DNA of 29,415 nucleotides from Haemophilus parainfluenzae. GTDB lineage: Bacteria > Pseudomonadota > Gammaproteobacteria > Enterobacterales > Pasteurellaceae. The stretch is from NCBI GenBank assembly GCA_018381425.1, contig JAGZRY010000004.1:1-29415 (forward strand), written 5' to 3'. Shown here piece by piece: positions 8,153 through 16,038 of this stretch; within the stretch, counting starts at the first letter, position 1; every line of letters starts with the position of its first letter. The notes below the pieces were generated by a model that saw only the letters and a program-made list of their open reading frames with translations, was not told where the DNA came from and searched no databases. Made by a program: the position numbers and the translations under genes.

Positions 8153-8195
8153 CTTTTAATCGTCATACAACAAAAGTTGTGTGATCTGATTCACA
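8153..8195 (-). promoter_or_regulatory. Predicted CRP-dependent promoter of the moron pair
   Basis: TGTGA-TCTGAT-TCACA at 8180-8195 matches the CRP consensus core TGTGA-N6-TCACA exactly. On the minus strand a -10-like TAAAAG lies at 8153-8158. The site centre is then about 32 bases from the -10 centre, fitting a class II promoter with the site near -41.5. An overlapping inverted repeat ACAAC-AAAA-GTTGT is at 8167-8180. The remaining bases between L and the 75-residue gene hold no ORF. The CRP core is seen directly; the -10 is weaker. Confidence 0.6.
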
Positions 8196-8235
8196 AATCT
8201 AATATTACTCAGACTATTATCATTTATAAATTAGT

Positions 8236-8967
8236 TTAAGCCCCATACTGGGTTGTGCTCGGGAATCCGCCAAAAGGCAAAATCGCATTGTCACCAAAGC
8301 GTAATTTACAACCTCTTATGCAGTGTGAGCATTTATCCTTTTTAAGGTCGGTTGTTGGCTTATCAAACTCATCTGCCACCGCACCACCAGTGTAACCACA
8401 TTGAGCGGAGCGATACTGCCAAATACAAGTGTCAGAGGTAATCATTAGCAACGGGATTTTTGCGTTATCCGTCTCAGCCGGGGATGCAAGCTCAAAAGTT
8501 GCCTGTTGATCGTCAAGCGATTTTAACTGCTCAATGATATAGTAACTACGCACCTCTTGATTTGGGTCGGCGCTAGGGTTAACACCGCCCGGGAAGTTTT
8601 TAGCATCCAAATGCTCGGCATAAACAAGACGGCGAGTGACTTTAGCCCCTACTCCCTGCCCAAAATGCGCCACAATACCAGTAACCAATCCGTAAAGATT
8701 GGAAACCGTTAATGTCGGTCTATTGCTTGGGCCTTGTCCACTAATCTCAAAACCGTCTGCCTTAATTGGATAAGCCTGATATTCATTACCTTGCCACCAA
8801 ATGTTAGCACGGCTTTGGCTTAAGCCATTGTGGAATCGGTAAAGCTCGCCACCATCGCCGTTGCTATTAGCAATATGACGTAAATCAATTTCCCATAATT
8901 CAATTAATGCACTTTGTTCTAACTTCGGCAATTCTTGAACCATTTTTGACGGTAGATCTTTTGGCAT
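8236..8967 (-). CDS. L: Minor tail protein L (iron-sulfur tail tip protein)
   Basis: This is the lambda L family, a tail-tip component joining the tube end to J. The 243-residue protein has C-terminal cysteines at 181, 190, 213 and 220, with an extra one at 216. The 9/23/7 spacing matches the cysteines that bind an iron-sulfur cluster in lambda L, as I recall it. The start is ATG 8967 with GGAG 6 bases upstream. A TTG at 8979 lies within the ribosome-binding region. L sits between two moron cassettes, where lambda has M-L-K contiguous. Confidence 0.92.
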   Translation of the reverse strand: MPKDLPSKMVQELPKLEQSALIELWEIDLRHIANSNGDGGELYRFHNGLSQSRANIWWQGNEYQAYPIKADGFEISGQGPSNRPTLTVSNLYGLVTGIVAHFGQGVGAKVTRRLVYAEHLDAKNFPGGVNPSADPNQEVRSYYIIEQLKSLDDQQATFELASPAETDNAKIPLLMITSDTCIWQYRSAQCGYTGGAVADEFDKPTTDLKKDKCSHCIRGCKLRFGDNAILPFGGFPSTTQYGA

Positions 8968-8978
8968 ATTCTTCTCCA

Positions 8979-9019
8979 ATAAAAAAGCCCCTTAAGTAAT
9001 AAGAGTACTAGGGGGCTTT
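8979..9019 (-). terminator. Intrinsic terminator closing the 9051-9347 cassette
   Basis: AAAGCCCC at 8984-8991 pairs with GGGGCTTT at 9012-9019, with an inner AGTA/TACT pairing. The minus strand continues into TTTTTTATTGG, which runs into the L ribosome-binding site. Confidence 0.85.
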
Positions 9020-9050
9020 GTATTTTAAATGCTTCATAAATTAGTTCGGA

Positions 9051-9347
9051 TTAACTATTGCCATTAGGTCTAATTATTCCGTTCATCTGGTTTAGAATGG
9101 CAGTAAAATCCTCCAAACAACAATGCCTATGCCCATTTCTCAATGTTATTTGAGTTTTATAGTCTGCATTAGGATACTGAATCCAAAATGCTGGTCTATA
9201 CTGCCATGCGATATTGGGGAAAAAATATTGTGGATTATGCTCATTTATATCATAAGGATATATATCAACAATATCTTCTGTATTTAAAATGAACCGATAA
9301 CTACTATTGTCAGAGCGAAGAGCAGATAATTCTAAAAATTTAGACAT
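9051..9347 (-). CDS. Small moron protein of unknown function (98 aa)
   Basis: I do not recognise this protein. The ATG at 9347 has AGGAG 4 bases upstream. It is soluble, aromatic-rich (YPYDINEHNPQYFFPNIAWQYRP) and has a Cys-Cys pair (HRHCCLED). A pattern of short strands reading ILNTEDIVDIYP and TQITLRNGHRHCCLEDFTAIL suggests a compact beta domain. It is inserted between M and L with its own predicted promoter and terminator, and it is AT-rich, so I call it a moron. Expression in the lysogen is likely, but the function is unknown. Confidence 0.72.
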   Translation of the reverse strand: MSKFLELSALRSDNSSYRFILNTEDIVDIYPYDINEHNPQYFFPNIAWQYRPAFWIQYPNADYKTQITLRNGHRHCCLEDFTAILNQMNGIIRPNGNS

Positions 9348-9372
9348 AGAACTCCTAATGAGAATAATTTTA

Positions 9373-9416
9373 GGGGGGGGATGTTAAATCCTACTCTCAC
9401 TATTTTCTTGAGTCAA
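9373..9416 (-). promoter_or_regulatory. Predicted moron promoter with a C8 tract at the start site
   Basis: On the minus strand TTGACT (9411-9416) and TAGGAT (9388-9393) are 17 bases apart, a good sigma-70 arrangement. Seven bases after the -10 begins a run of eight C (eight G on the plus strand, 9373-9380). The tract therefore falls at about +1 to +9 of the predicted transcript of the 98-residue gene. The surrounding 130 bases between the two genes are AT-rich and hold nothing else that I can see. Confidence 0.6.
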
Positions 9417-9477
9417 TTTTAAAAGTTAGCTTTCCAAATTCATTAATAAAAATGTACACACTTCATTTTATTTATTT

Positions 9478-9813
9478 TTAAATTACTTCTTCAAACTCAC
9501 AAGTAAATGTCGTGTGTGTTTTGGTAACAGATCGGGGGAATTTAGTACAAACCACCTTTACTAATTCGCCACCAAGTGCCACATCCTTAAAATAAAAGGC
9601 ACGAACTCCGCCGTGTTCTTTCATAAAATTGCGGAATTGTGCCGATTCTTTGTTTTTTACTTTGAATGTAACGGAATACTTACGCAAAAGCGTGTTAATC
9701 CCGTCTTCCATTCGTTGCTGATAGCCATTTCCAAAATTAAGCACTTTCCGCTTTGGTTCTTCATCAACCGAATAACCAGGCTGCGGACACCAAGGCAATG
9801 TTTTTAAAGCCAT
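9478..9813 (-). CDS. M: Minor tail protein M
   Basis: This belongs to the phage minor tail protein M family, which acts at the tail tip during assembly in lambda. The N-terminal signature LPWCPQPGYSVDEEPKRKVLNFGNGYQQRM and FKVKNKESAQFRNFMKEHGGVRAFYFKD are typical. It is 111 residues, the normal family length. ATG 9813 has GGAGATGAG upstream. It is 9 bases after the tape measure stop, so the lambda H-M order is kept. Confidence 0.92.
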   Translation of the reverse strand: MALKTLPWCPQPGYSVDEEPKRKVLNFGNGYQQRMEDGINTLLRKYSVTFKVKNKESAQFRNFMKEHGGVRAFYFKDVALGGELVKVVCTKFPRSVTKTHTTFTCEFEEVI

Positions 9814-9822
9814 CTCATCTCC

Positions 9823-12800
9823 TTATCCAAGCATTCCACCTGGACGACGTTGTTTTCTTAACACTTCAAGTACATTTGCTTGGATTGCTAGTGCAAGCTC
9901 TTTACCTTGTGCGGCTTTTTGCTCAGCAGTTACACTTTCATTTCCGTTTTTATCAATATTTATTGTTATTGATACTTCGTTATTAGTTGATGCTCCACCA
10001 CCGCTAAACAATCCATCATAACTATCAGATTTGCCACCAACATGACCGCTATTTGCAAATTTAGGGAATCTGCGTTGATTTAAGGCATTCATAAATCCAA
10101 CACCATAGTGATCAACTGTACGGGATGTCATAACAAATTCATTGTTAGATAATCGAGCCAATATGGAATCGCTTGTTCCTGTACCCTCACCGACAACATG
10201 ACCGCCTTTAGCAAATCCTACGCTAGTGATTTGAGAGATAACATTAGCACCAGCCGCTGCAACCGCTGCCATATTTGCAAATTTTTGAGCAGGGGTAAAT
10301 GCGGTGTCAACAGCCATAGCTTGCATTACTGCCTGTGATAATTTTACAGTTGCTTCAGCAATCGCAAATGCTTTAGAGATAGCGAACATTGCTTTATAAG
10401 CGGCAGATTGTTTTCCTGCAGACTGTTCAACCATAGATGCAAGAGTGCCAAAAGCGCCACCCAAATCATTGAGTCCTGTAGCATACGATTCCATTTCCTT
10501 TTGGATCTTGTTGTTTTTGTATTTATCAATGATTTGCTGTTTGCGTTGTTGGAATTCCTCTTCCGTGATTAACTTTTGATCGTTAAATGCTTGGAGCTGA
10601 GCAAGCTCTTGCGTTTGTTGATTAATTAGCTCTTGTTGCGGATCATAAAGTGCGCGTAATTGATCTAATGGATTGACCGCACTTTGAGATCTGTTTTGAG
10701 CATAATCAAACTTCAATTGCAATTCAGCAGTATTAGCTTCACCACCTGTAAGCTGTCCTGCTTTTTTAAGCTCTTCAACTATCGCTAACTCATCATTTAA
10801 GTTCGCACGTAATAATTTCTCAGGCGCATACTTCCCTGCAAGCTCTAACCGTTGACGAGCAAACCGCTCAGTGATAGCTGTTTTTGCTGTTTCATATTCT
10901 TGATGAGATACAACACCTTTTTTGTTGTGCTCTTCCAAGCGTTGAAACATTCTTGTTTGTTCCAAGTCAATTTCAGCAAGACTAGAACTACTTTTCTTAC
11001 GAATTTCATCATAGAAACTTAACCAACTATCTCTAGCATTTTCACCTGATGATTTTCGACCACCTGATTTTTTGTTGCTTTCTTTGATTTGAGTTTCAAT
11101 TGTTGTCACTTTGGTTTCATCGGAAAACATTTTTTCCAATGTTGCTTTACCGGCTAAAATCTTGTTTAGCGTTTCAAGTGATAACCCAACAGCTTTATCT
11201 GCCGCATTAGCTGCAGTAATTGTGCCTGTAGCAATACCAATCAATACTTCGTTGTATTCAGCACCTTCCTTTCCAAGCAATTCATAAAGACCAGCCAACA
11301 CATAAGCGGATTTAGCCTGACCTTGTTGTTTGAGTTTTGCAACTTCAAGCTTTTGAGCAAGAGACGTAGATTTCTCTTTCAGCTTATCCATCGCATCTTT
11401 TAAATCTAACGTCTTATCTGCCGCTTTATTTGCACTATTAGCCGTATCATTAAAGCTTTTTGGCAAGTTAGCTATAATGTTATCTGCAGTTTCGGCTGAT
11501 ACACCAAGCAACTTGAATTTCTGCCGCACTTCATCGACATTTTTACCAGCGCGAAGCATCTTCTCACCAAGTGGAGAAAGCATTTTTTCAAGAGCTTGTT
11601 TAGCTTTATCAGCATTCTCTGTCATCGTGCCGATTTGAGCATTAACTTTTTCAATTTCAGCTTCTGTTTGGGCATTAACGACTGTGAAACCATCAAAATC
11701 GCCATTAATGTTTTTTGATTTTACACCGGCTTTTAATTTTTCAATCTCAGCGTAATATTTTTCTATATCCTCAAGCTGTTTTGTAATTTTAAGAGATAAT
11801 GCCGCTTCGGTGATTTGATCATAAGATTCAGCTAAAGCTTGGTTAGCAACAGATGTATCTAATGCCCATTGTCGAGCTTCTGCTGCTTGTGAACTGAAAA
11901 ATAATAATGACGTAGCCGCAATACCAATCACACCAGCTGGGCCACCAAGTAAAGCCATTACACTTTGCAAACCTTTTGCCGCCATCGTTGCAAGATTAGT
12001 TGCTGTAGCAAGGTTTCGTTTTGCTGTAGCTTCCGCTTCTGCAAGTGCAATAATTTGAGCAGATTGCACTTTCATTCTTTCACGCAATGCAAATCGAGTT
12101 TGTTCAGATTGAGCAAGCTGTAATTGTGCGGTCAAGCTAGACATTTCAAGTTGTGCGGCAACTCGCATTGCTGTCGCTCTTTCATAAATGCTTTTTGCTT
12201 CCGCTGTATGGGCTAAAGCATTTTTTGCGCTGATAATGCCTGATTTTGCCAACTCTGCACTGTATTGGCTAATTCTACCAACTGCTAAGGCACCAGTTAA
12301 AACAACCGCTGCAGTAATTAATTGATCAAGATTTTTCGAAACAAAATCTACACTCTCGCCAAGTTTCTGCGTGATGCCATAAGTGCGGTCAGCTTCACCG
12401 GCATATTTAATAAATGATGTTTCGAGATTGGTGTATGACATCGAGAGTGTTTTTACACGTTTCTCGAAATCGCTATCAACAGACGATTTTGCTTTTTCAA
12501 GTGCAGTTATCACTTTGTTGATAGATAACTCACCATTCTTACCCATATCTTTAAGTGCGCCAACGCTAACACCTAAACCATCTGCAATAGCTTGTGCTAA
12601 AGCCGGTGTTTGTTCCATCACAGAATTAAGTTCAGCACCACGCAACTCACCACTAGCCAATGCTTGACCGAACTGCATTAATGCCGCTTCTGATGACGCT
12701 TGTGCAGCACCTGATAAAGCGACTGCTTTTGATACGGTTTCTGTTAGTTCTACGACTTTTTGCTGACTAATATTTAAAGTATCAGCATTTTTTGCAAAAC

Positions 12801-13224
12801 GTTGATAGATTTGAGCGGTTGCGCCAACAGCTTGATTGGTTCGAGATGATATATCAAACACGCTTTCTGTAGCCTGAGCCATTTCTGTCTGACTATGAGT
12901 CACCAGTCTAATACGGTTCTGTAGCTCAGTGTAGCTATCCATCATTGCAATAGCTTGCTTTGACAAATCTTGCGCTCTACCTAAATTATCAAGGCGAAAA
13001 CTCCATTTTGTTGTCGAATTGATGTTATTGGCGGCTTTCTCAATATTATTTAAATATTGCGTAGTGCGTTCTGAGAACTGACGTGCTTTTTCTTGAGCGC
13101 GAGAAAAATTAGCTTCAAATTGTCTAGTAAATTTTCGGGTCTGATATTCCGACTTACTCAATCCATTCTGAAATTGGACTGTATCGAGACTTAACCCGAT
13201 GTATAAACTACCGAGTGATGACAT
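9823..13224 (-). CDS. H: Tail tape measure protein H
   Basis: This protein sets tail length and is packed in the tube lumen; it is ejected with the DNA. It is 1133 residues long, rich in Ala, Gln, Lys and Leu, and mostly predicted coiled coil. It includes a tape-measure N-terminal domain (TNQAVGATAQIYQRFAKNAD and ALASGELRGAELNSVMEQTP, about residues 120-220). Two hydrophobic segments occur at about 300-320 and 425-450. The C-terminal VGEGTGTSDSILARLSNNEFVM with nearby Gly-rich sequence is common in this family. The start is ATG 13224 with TGGAG 7 bases upstream and the sequence MSSLGSLYIGLSLDTV. A longer frame to ATG 13254 runs through a terminator stem and is unlikely. Confidence 0.94.
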   Translation of the reverse strand: MSSLGSLYIGLSLDTVQFQNGLSKSEYQTRKFTRQFEANFSRAQEKARQFSERTTQYLNNIEKAANNINSTTKWSFRLDNLGRAQDLSKQAIAMMDSYTELQNRIRLVTHSQTEMAQATESVFDISSRTNQAVGATAQIYQRFAKNADTLNISQQKVVELTETVSKAVALSGAAQASSEAALMQFGQALASGELRGAELNSVMEQTPALAQAIADGLGVSVGALKDMGKNGELSINKVITALEKAKSSVDSDFEKRVKTLSMSYTNLETSFIKYAGEADRTYGITQKLGESVDFVSKNLDQLITAAVVLTGALAVGRISQYSAELAKSGIISAKNALAHTAEAKSIYERATAMRVAAQLEMSSLTAQLQLAQSEQTRFALRERMKVQSAQIIALAEAEATAKRNLATATNLATMAAKGLQSVMALLGGPAGVIGIAATSLLFFSSQAAEARQWALDTSVANQALAESYDQITEAALSLKITKQLEDIEKYYAEIEKLKAGVKSKNINGDFDGFTVVNAQTEAEIEKVNAQIGTMTENADKAKQALEKMLSPLGEKMLRAGKNVDEVRQKFKLLGVSAETADNIIANLPKSFNDTANSANKAADKTLDLKDAMDKLKEKSTSLAQKLEVAKLKQQGQAKSAYVLAGLYELLGKEGAEYNEVLIGIATGTITAANAADKAVGLSLETLNKILAGKATLEKMFSDETKVTTIETQIKESNKKSGGRKSSGENARDSWLSFYDEIRKKSSSSLAEIDLEQTRMFQRLEEHNKKGVVSHQEYETAKTAITERFARQRLELAGKYAPEKLLRANLNDELAIVEELKKAGQLTGGEANTAELQLKFDYAQNRSQSAVNPLDQLRALYDPQQELINQQTQELAQLQAFNDQKLITEEEFQQRKQQIIDKYKNNKIQKEMESYATGLNDLGGAFGTLASMVEQSAGKQSAAYKAMFAISKAFAIAEATVKLSQAVMQAMAVDTAFTPAQKFANMAAVAAAGANVISQITSVGFAKGGHVVGEGTGTSDSILARLSNNEFVMTSRTVDHYGVGFMNALNQRRFPKFANSGHVGGKSDSYDGLFSGGGASTNNEVSITINIDKNGNESVTAEQKAAQGKELALAIQANVLEVLRKQRRPGGMLG

Positions 13225-13234
13225 ATTTTCTCCA

Positions 13235-13266
13235 GAAATAAAAAAAGCCCGCATATTGCGAGCTTT
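13235..13266 (-). terminator. Intrinsic terminator closing the 13282-13545 cassette
   Basis: On the minus strand AAGCTCGC (13258-13265) pairs with GCGGGCTT (13245-13252) around AATAT, with one G-U pair, followed by TTTTTTTATTTC that leads into the H ribosome-binding site. Confidence 0.85.
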
Positions 13267-13281
13267 CTATATAAACACTAA

Positions 13282-13545
13282 CTATTTAATGATGACGTAT
13301 TTAACTTCGTTTTCTTTTTCAATTTGCTGTAGCACTTTATTTTCAGTTTTCTTCATAAAGAAAAACATAGCAACTTTTGCAAAAATAAAAAAGGTAATGT
13401 AAGCCAGAGAAACACCAAGTAAAATTTTCAAGGTTATGCCTGTTACAGCCAAGATAAAAATGATAGGTAATACAAAGAATAAAGCGAAAAACGCAATAGC
13501 CTCTTTACCCAACCAATGGATAAGTTTAATTTCATCTTTAAACAT
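13282..13545 (-). CDS. Small moron membrane protein (87 aa)
   Basis: This is an 87-residue inner-membrane protein, unrecognised as a family. Two hydrophobic segments, FFALFFVLPIIFILAV (about 19-35) and ILLGVSLAYITFFIFAKVAMFFF (about 41-64), are followed by a charged tail ending NEVKYVIIK. ATG 13545 has a near-perfect ribosome-binding site AGGAGGGG. It lies between the G/T tail chaperones and the tape measure, where lambda has no gene, and ends at its own terminator. It is the third cassette of this kind in the tail operon. Candidate roles such as superinfection exclusion are speculation. Confidence 0.75.
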   Translation of the reverse strand: MFKDEIKLIHWLGKEAIAFFALFFVLPIIFILAVTGITLKILLGVSLAYITFFIFAKVAMFFFMKKTENKVLQQIEKENEVKYVIIK

Positions 13546-13570
13546 AACCCCTCCTTATTTACTTATCTAT

Positions 13571-13599
13571 ACTGTACAAAATACATTCATTTTAATCAA
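13571..13599 (-). promoter_or_regulatory. Possible moron promoter upstream of the 87-aa membrane gene
   Basis: TTGATT (13594-13599) and TACAGT (13571-13576) on the minus strand are 17 bases apart, each 4 of 6 matches to consensus. The start would be near 13565, about 20 bases before the coding sequence. It is a moderate match in an AT-rich gap. Confidence 0.4.
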
Positions 13600-13638
13600 T
13601 AGGGAGTAGCTAATTTTTTCAACTTTTTTACTAAACAA

Positions 13639-14321
13639 TCAACGATTTAACAAATAAGACTCTACGCCATCATCTTCTTTATCTTCTGACACCTTATTTT
13701 CATTGAAAAATGGCATTAAATCGCTCAATGTTGTGGCTTTCTGTTTTGGATCTTTATGAATTAACGCTAACAAATGAGCAATCTGTGCTGTGCGATAATC
13801 ATCTCTCCATAAACCAAATGGCTGTTCTTGATAAAACAGCATATATTCCTGAAAATGTTTTTCAGGCATTTGTTCGATTTCTTCTAACGTTTGACCCAAC
13901 GCAAGCGATAAAGTTATTTGGAACTTGCGTCGGTCATTAAGTTTTTTGGTTCATCCCCCATCAATGCGCGACTTAATTCTTCAGAAACTTCATTATCTAG
14001 GCTTGATAATGCTTTCAAGTCATCTTCATTTTCAAAATCAAACAATAGATTGCCATCTTTATCACATAAGCGGAGGGCTAGATTTCGGGCTAAACGATAT
14101 GGATCGTAAACTTTTCCTAATTGCTTGCCTAATTCATCAGGATCATCATAATCAAGCTCAATACCTTGTGCTTTTGCAATATCACACAATAGTTTGTGCT
14201 GGCCAAACAATCCACGGTTCACATCACCGACACTTAATGCTCTTACATAGTACTTTTCGCCAAGAATTTCAATTTCGGTTACTTTAGGTTTATGCTTCAA
14301 CAATTTGTTTCTCAAATCCAT
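13639..14321 (-). CDS. GT: Tail assembly chaperone fusion GT, made by -1 frameshift
   Basis: In lambda, gpG and the frameshift product gpGT bind the tape measure and recruit tail tube subunits, and they are absent from the finished tail. Here the T frame (through 13639) has no ATG start of its own. It is continuous with the -1 frame of G from the slippery site at 13941-13947. The fusion would have about 127 G residues followed by 100 residues starting LNDRRKFQITLSLALGQTLE. The T part contains GLWRDDYRTAQIAHLLALIHKD, like phage tail assembly T proteins. TTG 13899 could be read as a start, but it has no ribosome-binding site and lies inside the predicted stem. Confidence 0.82.
13899..13947 (-). 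promoter_or_regulatory. Programmed -1 frameshift site: slippery heptamer and stem-loop
   Basis: The heptamer A AAA AAC (13947 down to 13941) is in the correct phase of the G frame (CCA AAA AAC). Ten bases downstream, ACGCAAG (13924-13930 complement) pairs perfectly with CTTGCGT (13899-13905 complement), giving a 7-bp stem with an 18-base loop. The -1 frame is open through to the T stop at 13639. These are the standard elements of -1 frameshifting. Confidence 0.85.
13914..14321 (-). CDS. G: Tail assembly chaperone G
   Basis: This is the zero-frame product of the G/T pair, 135 residues, close to lambda gpG (140). It starts at ATG 14321 with GAGGG upstream. The protein is acidic, with ILGEKYYVRALSVGDVNRGLF near the N-terminus and a helical acidic second half, typical of phage tail chaperones. 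Its position directly after the tail tube gene and before the tape measure matches lambda. The last eight codons lie beyond the slippery heptamer and its stop codon lies in the loop of the downstream hairpin. Confidence 0.88.
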   Translation of the reverse strand: MDLRNKLLKHKPKVTEIEILGEKYYVRALSVGDVNRGLFGQHKLLCDIAKAQGIELDYDDPDELGKQLGKVYDPYRLARNLALRLCDKDGNLLFDFENEDDLKALSSLDNEVSEELSRALMGDEPKNLMTDASSK

Positions 14322-14396
14322 TGTATTTACCCTCTTTTATGGTTAAAATTTACTCGCAGGTAAACTACTCCTGCATTAAAGGTTAATCAAATAATT

Positions 14397-14425
14397 AAAG
14401 CCAAGAGCCGATCACTCTTGGCTTT
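14397..14425. terminator. Hairpin terminator between tail tube gene and G
   Basis: AAAGCCAAGAG (14397-14407) pairs with CTCTTGGCTTT (14415-14425), an 11-bp perfect stem with a 7-base loop. The plus-strand side ends in seven T. The minus-strand side continues as TTTAATTATTT, so it may act in both directions, more strongly on the plus strand. Confidence 0.75.
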
Positions 14426-14433
14426 TTTTATTA

Positions 14434-15087
14434 TTAAGCTACAGGTAAATGGTACTCCTGTTTTGTATGCTTAATAGTCGCACCGCTTTCAAATTTACCC
14501 ATAGTTTCACCGGAGTAACCATTGCCAGATTTGAAATAACCAGTGCCATACATCGTGCCTTGATCATTTGGGAAAACTAAACGGAAAGGGAACTTCGATT
14601 TCGAAAAGAATTTTTTACGGCATAATTTTTGCATTTCGGATGTTGGCGCAGTAAAGAACTTCATCTGAGTCTCACCGTACTCAAACTCACCTGCTTCGGT
14701 GGCTTTGCCATCATCACACATGGTAGTCACATCTTCTTCGGTCAATGTATCTTCGCTACGCTCTAAATTTCGGAGCTCACAGAAATTATTTGACCATTTC
14801 ACTAATGCCGCTTTAGCATCAGTAAATACTGTTGGTTGATCATACGCTGACCAATCAACTTCATCGGCCAATGTGATTACATCTGCCGCAACAGATTTAA
14901 CTGGATAATATCCATCTAGTGCACCCAAGCCGGTAACTAAGACACAATCACCAGTTTTGAATCCGCTTGATGGGACAGTAATTGTTGCATTTGGTGTTAC
15001 AGCACAAGCTGTAATTTTCTTACCGACATCTTCGGATGTGCCAATATAAAACCGTGTTTTTTAGAACGGTGTAGTTTTTGCTGCCAT
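14434..15087 (-). pseudogene. V: Major tail tube protein V with premature in-frame stop
   Basis: This gene should make the subunit of the tail tube. ATG 15087 lies two bases after the U stop, with GAGG upstream. It reads MAAKTTPF, then TAA at 15061-15063, then continues in the same frame as KTRFYIGTSEDVGKKITACA and on without interruption to the end at 14434, 217 sense-length positions in total. The remaining frame from a TTG at 14928 gives only 164 residues and lacks the conserved N-terminus and a ribosome-binding site, so it is unlikely to replace the full protein. A single CAA-to-TAA change would explain it. A sequencing error or suppression is the alternative. Position between U and G matches lambda V. 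Confidence 0.85.
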
Positions 15088-15089
15088 GT

Positions 15090-15500
15090 TTAATCCTCGT
15101 ATTTGATTTGGTATTTAAGGTTGGAAACGAACCACGTCCGATTGGTCGTATCTTGTTCGTATTCATAGCTAATAAGAGTCATTTCGGAAATGTTTTCCGA
15201 TAATTCATCATTAGATATAGCTACGCTTAATCGCTCTTTGATTTTGTCTGCAATATCATCTAATGCGTCGTCGCCTAAAGCAGTTTTCAGATAAATCGCG
15301 ATGTTTAAGGCTGCGGTATATTCGTGATGACAGAGATCTACCTCTTCGCACGAAATATCATCAAGAAAAACCGCAATAGCTGCTTTTTCTTGGTCAATAT
15401 CAATAAATAAAGGGCGCCCAGAATAAATATTCTCAACACCCTTTATACTGCTTTTAAGCATATCCGACACTTGATGTCGAATCTTCTTATGAATTAGCAT
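15090..15500 (-). CDS. U: Tail terminator protein U
   Basis: This is the lambda U family, the ring that ends tail tube growth and joins the head. The pattern aligns with lambda gpU: a GRP segment near residue 29, AIAVFLDD, the central YTAALNIAIYL strand, ISEMTLISYEYEQDT and the ending LKYQIKYED. It is 136 residues, as expected (lambda 131). The start is ATG 15500. It lies 8 bases after Z and couples to the tail tube start. Confidence 0.9.
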   Translation of the reverse strand: MLIHKKIRHQVSDMLKSSIKGVENIYSGRPLFIDIDQEKAAIAVFLDDISCEEVDLCHHEYTAALNIAIYLKTALGDDALDDIADKIKERLSVAISNDELSENISEMTLISYEYEQDTTNRTWFVSNLKYQIKYED

Positions 15501-15508
15501 TTAATCCT

Positions 15509-16030
15509 CTACTTTTTAAAAATGTCACTCAACTCTCTTGTCAGTTCGACTTTGATCTGATTTGAATAATCTTTTAACTCGTTATGGAAAGCCGTTGTTA
15601 GTGGTCTAGATAACGGAACCTTAACAACATCAATTGAATATCGCTCTTTACCTTGTCGCTGCATAACGTGTTTACGACCATTTGATAGGGTTTGAATAAA
15701 ACCGCGTTGTATTTGATATTTGCCTATTCTGATTTGCCCTTTACTCTCTCGCACGGTTCGTCTAGGGTTCTCCAATAATCGAATTAACGGTAAATTTCTT
15801 CTATCAACTCGTATTTTTGCGACTGGTCGATTCACTGTTGCTTTTTGGGACAATCGAGTTCGCTTGCGGATTAATTTAGCTGGCACATGAATCTCTTTGG
15901 ATACATTTTTTGTTCCATTTTTGATTGCACTTCTAGCTACCTTATTAATCGCTTTTGCTGCTTTAGGCGCGACTTGATTAACCAGTTTTCGGATATTAGC
16001 TTGTAATGCCGCCACCCCTTCAATTTTCAC
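15509..16030 (-). CDS. Z: Minor tail protein Z
   Basis: This is the lambda Z family, a tail-completion protein needed for making infectious joined particles. The N-terminal half is highly basic and helical (KAAKAINKVARSAIKNGTKN), then VPAKLIRKRTRL, ending in a helical tail. It is 173 residues (lambda 192). The start GTG 16030 has GGAG 11 bases upstream, overlapping the end of the FII gene. The gene order FII-Z-U supports the call. Confidence 0.86.
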   Translation of the reverse strand: MKIEGVAALQANIRKLVNQVAPKAAKAINKVARSAIKNGTKNVSKEIHVPAKLIRKRTRLSQKATVNRPVAKIRVDRRNLPLIRLLENPRRTVRESKGQIRIGKYQIQRGFIQTLSNGRKHVMQRQGKERYSIDVVKVPLSRPLTTAFHNELKDYSNQIKVELTRELSDIFKK

Positions 16031-16038
16031 CGCTATAT

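Noticed and set aside
13225..13254. Longer tape measure start at ATG 13254
   Set aside because: That extension runs through the terminator stem and T run of the preceding cassette, while ATG 13224 has TGGAG at good spacing.
13565..13590. LexA-like box ACTGTACAAAATACATT upstream of the 87-aa gene
   Set aside because: Only one CTGT half fits; the second half lacks ACAG at the required spacing.
14434..14928. A separate complete 164-residue tail gene from TTG 14928
   Set aside because: It lacks a ribosome-binding site, and the same frame continues upstream to a proper ATG at 15087 through one stop codon, so it is the body of the interrupted tail tube gene.
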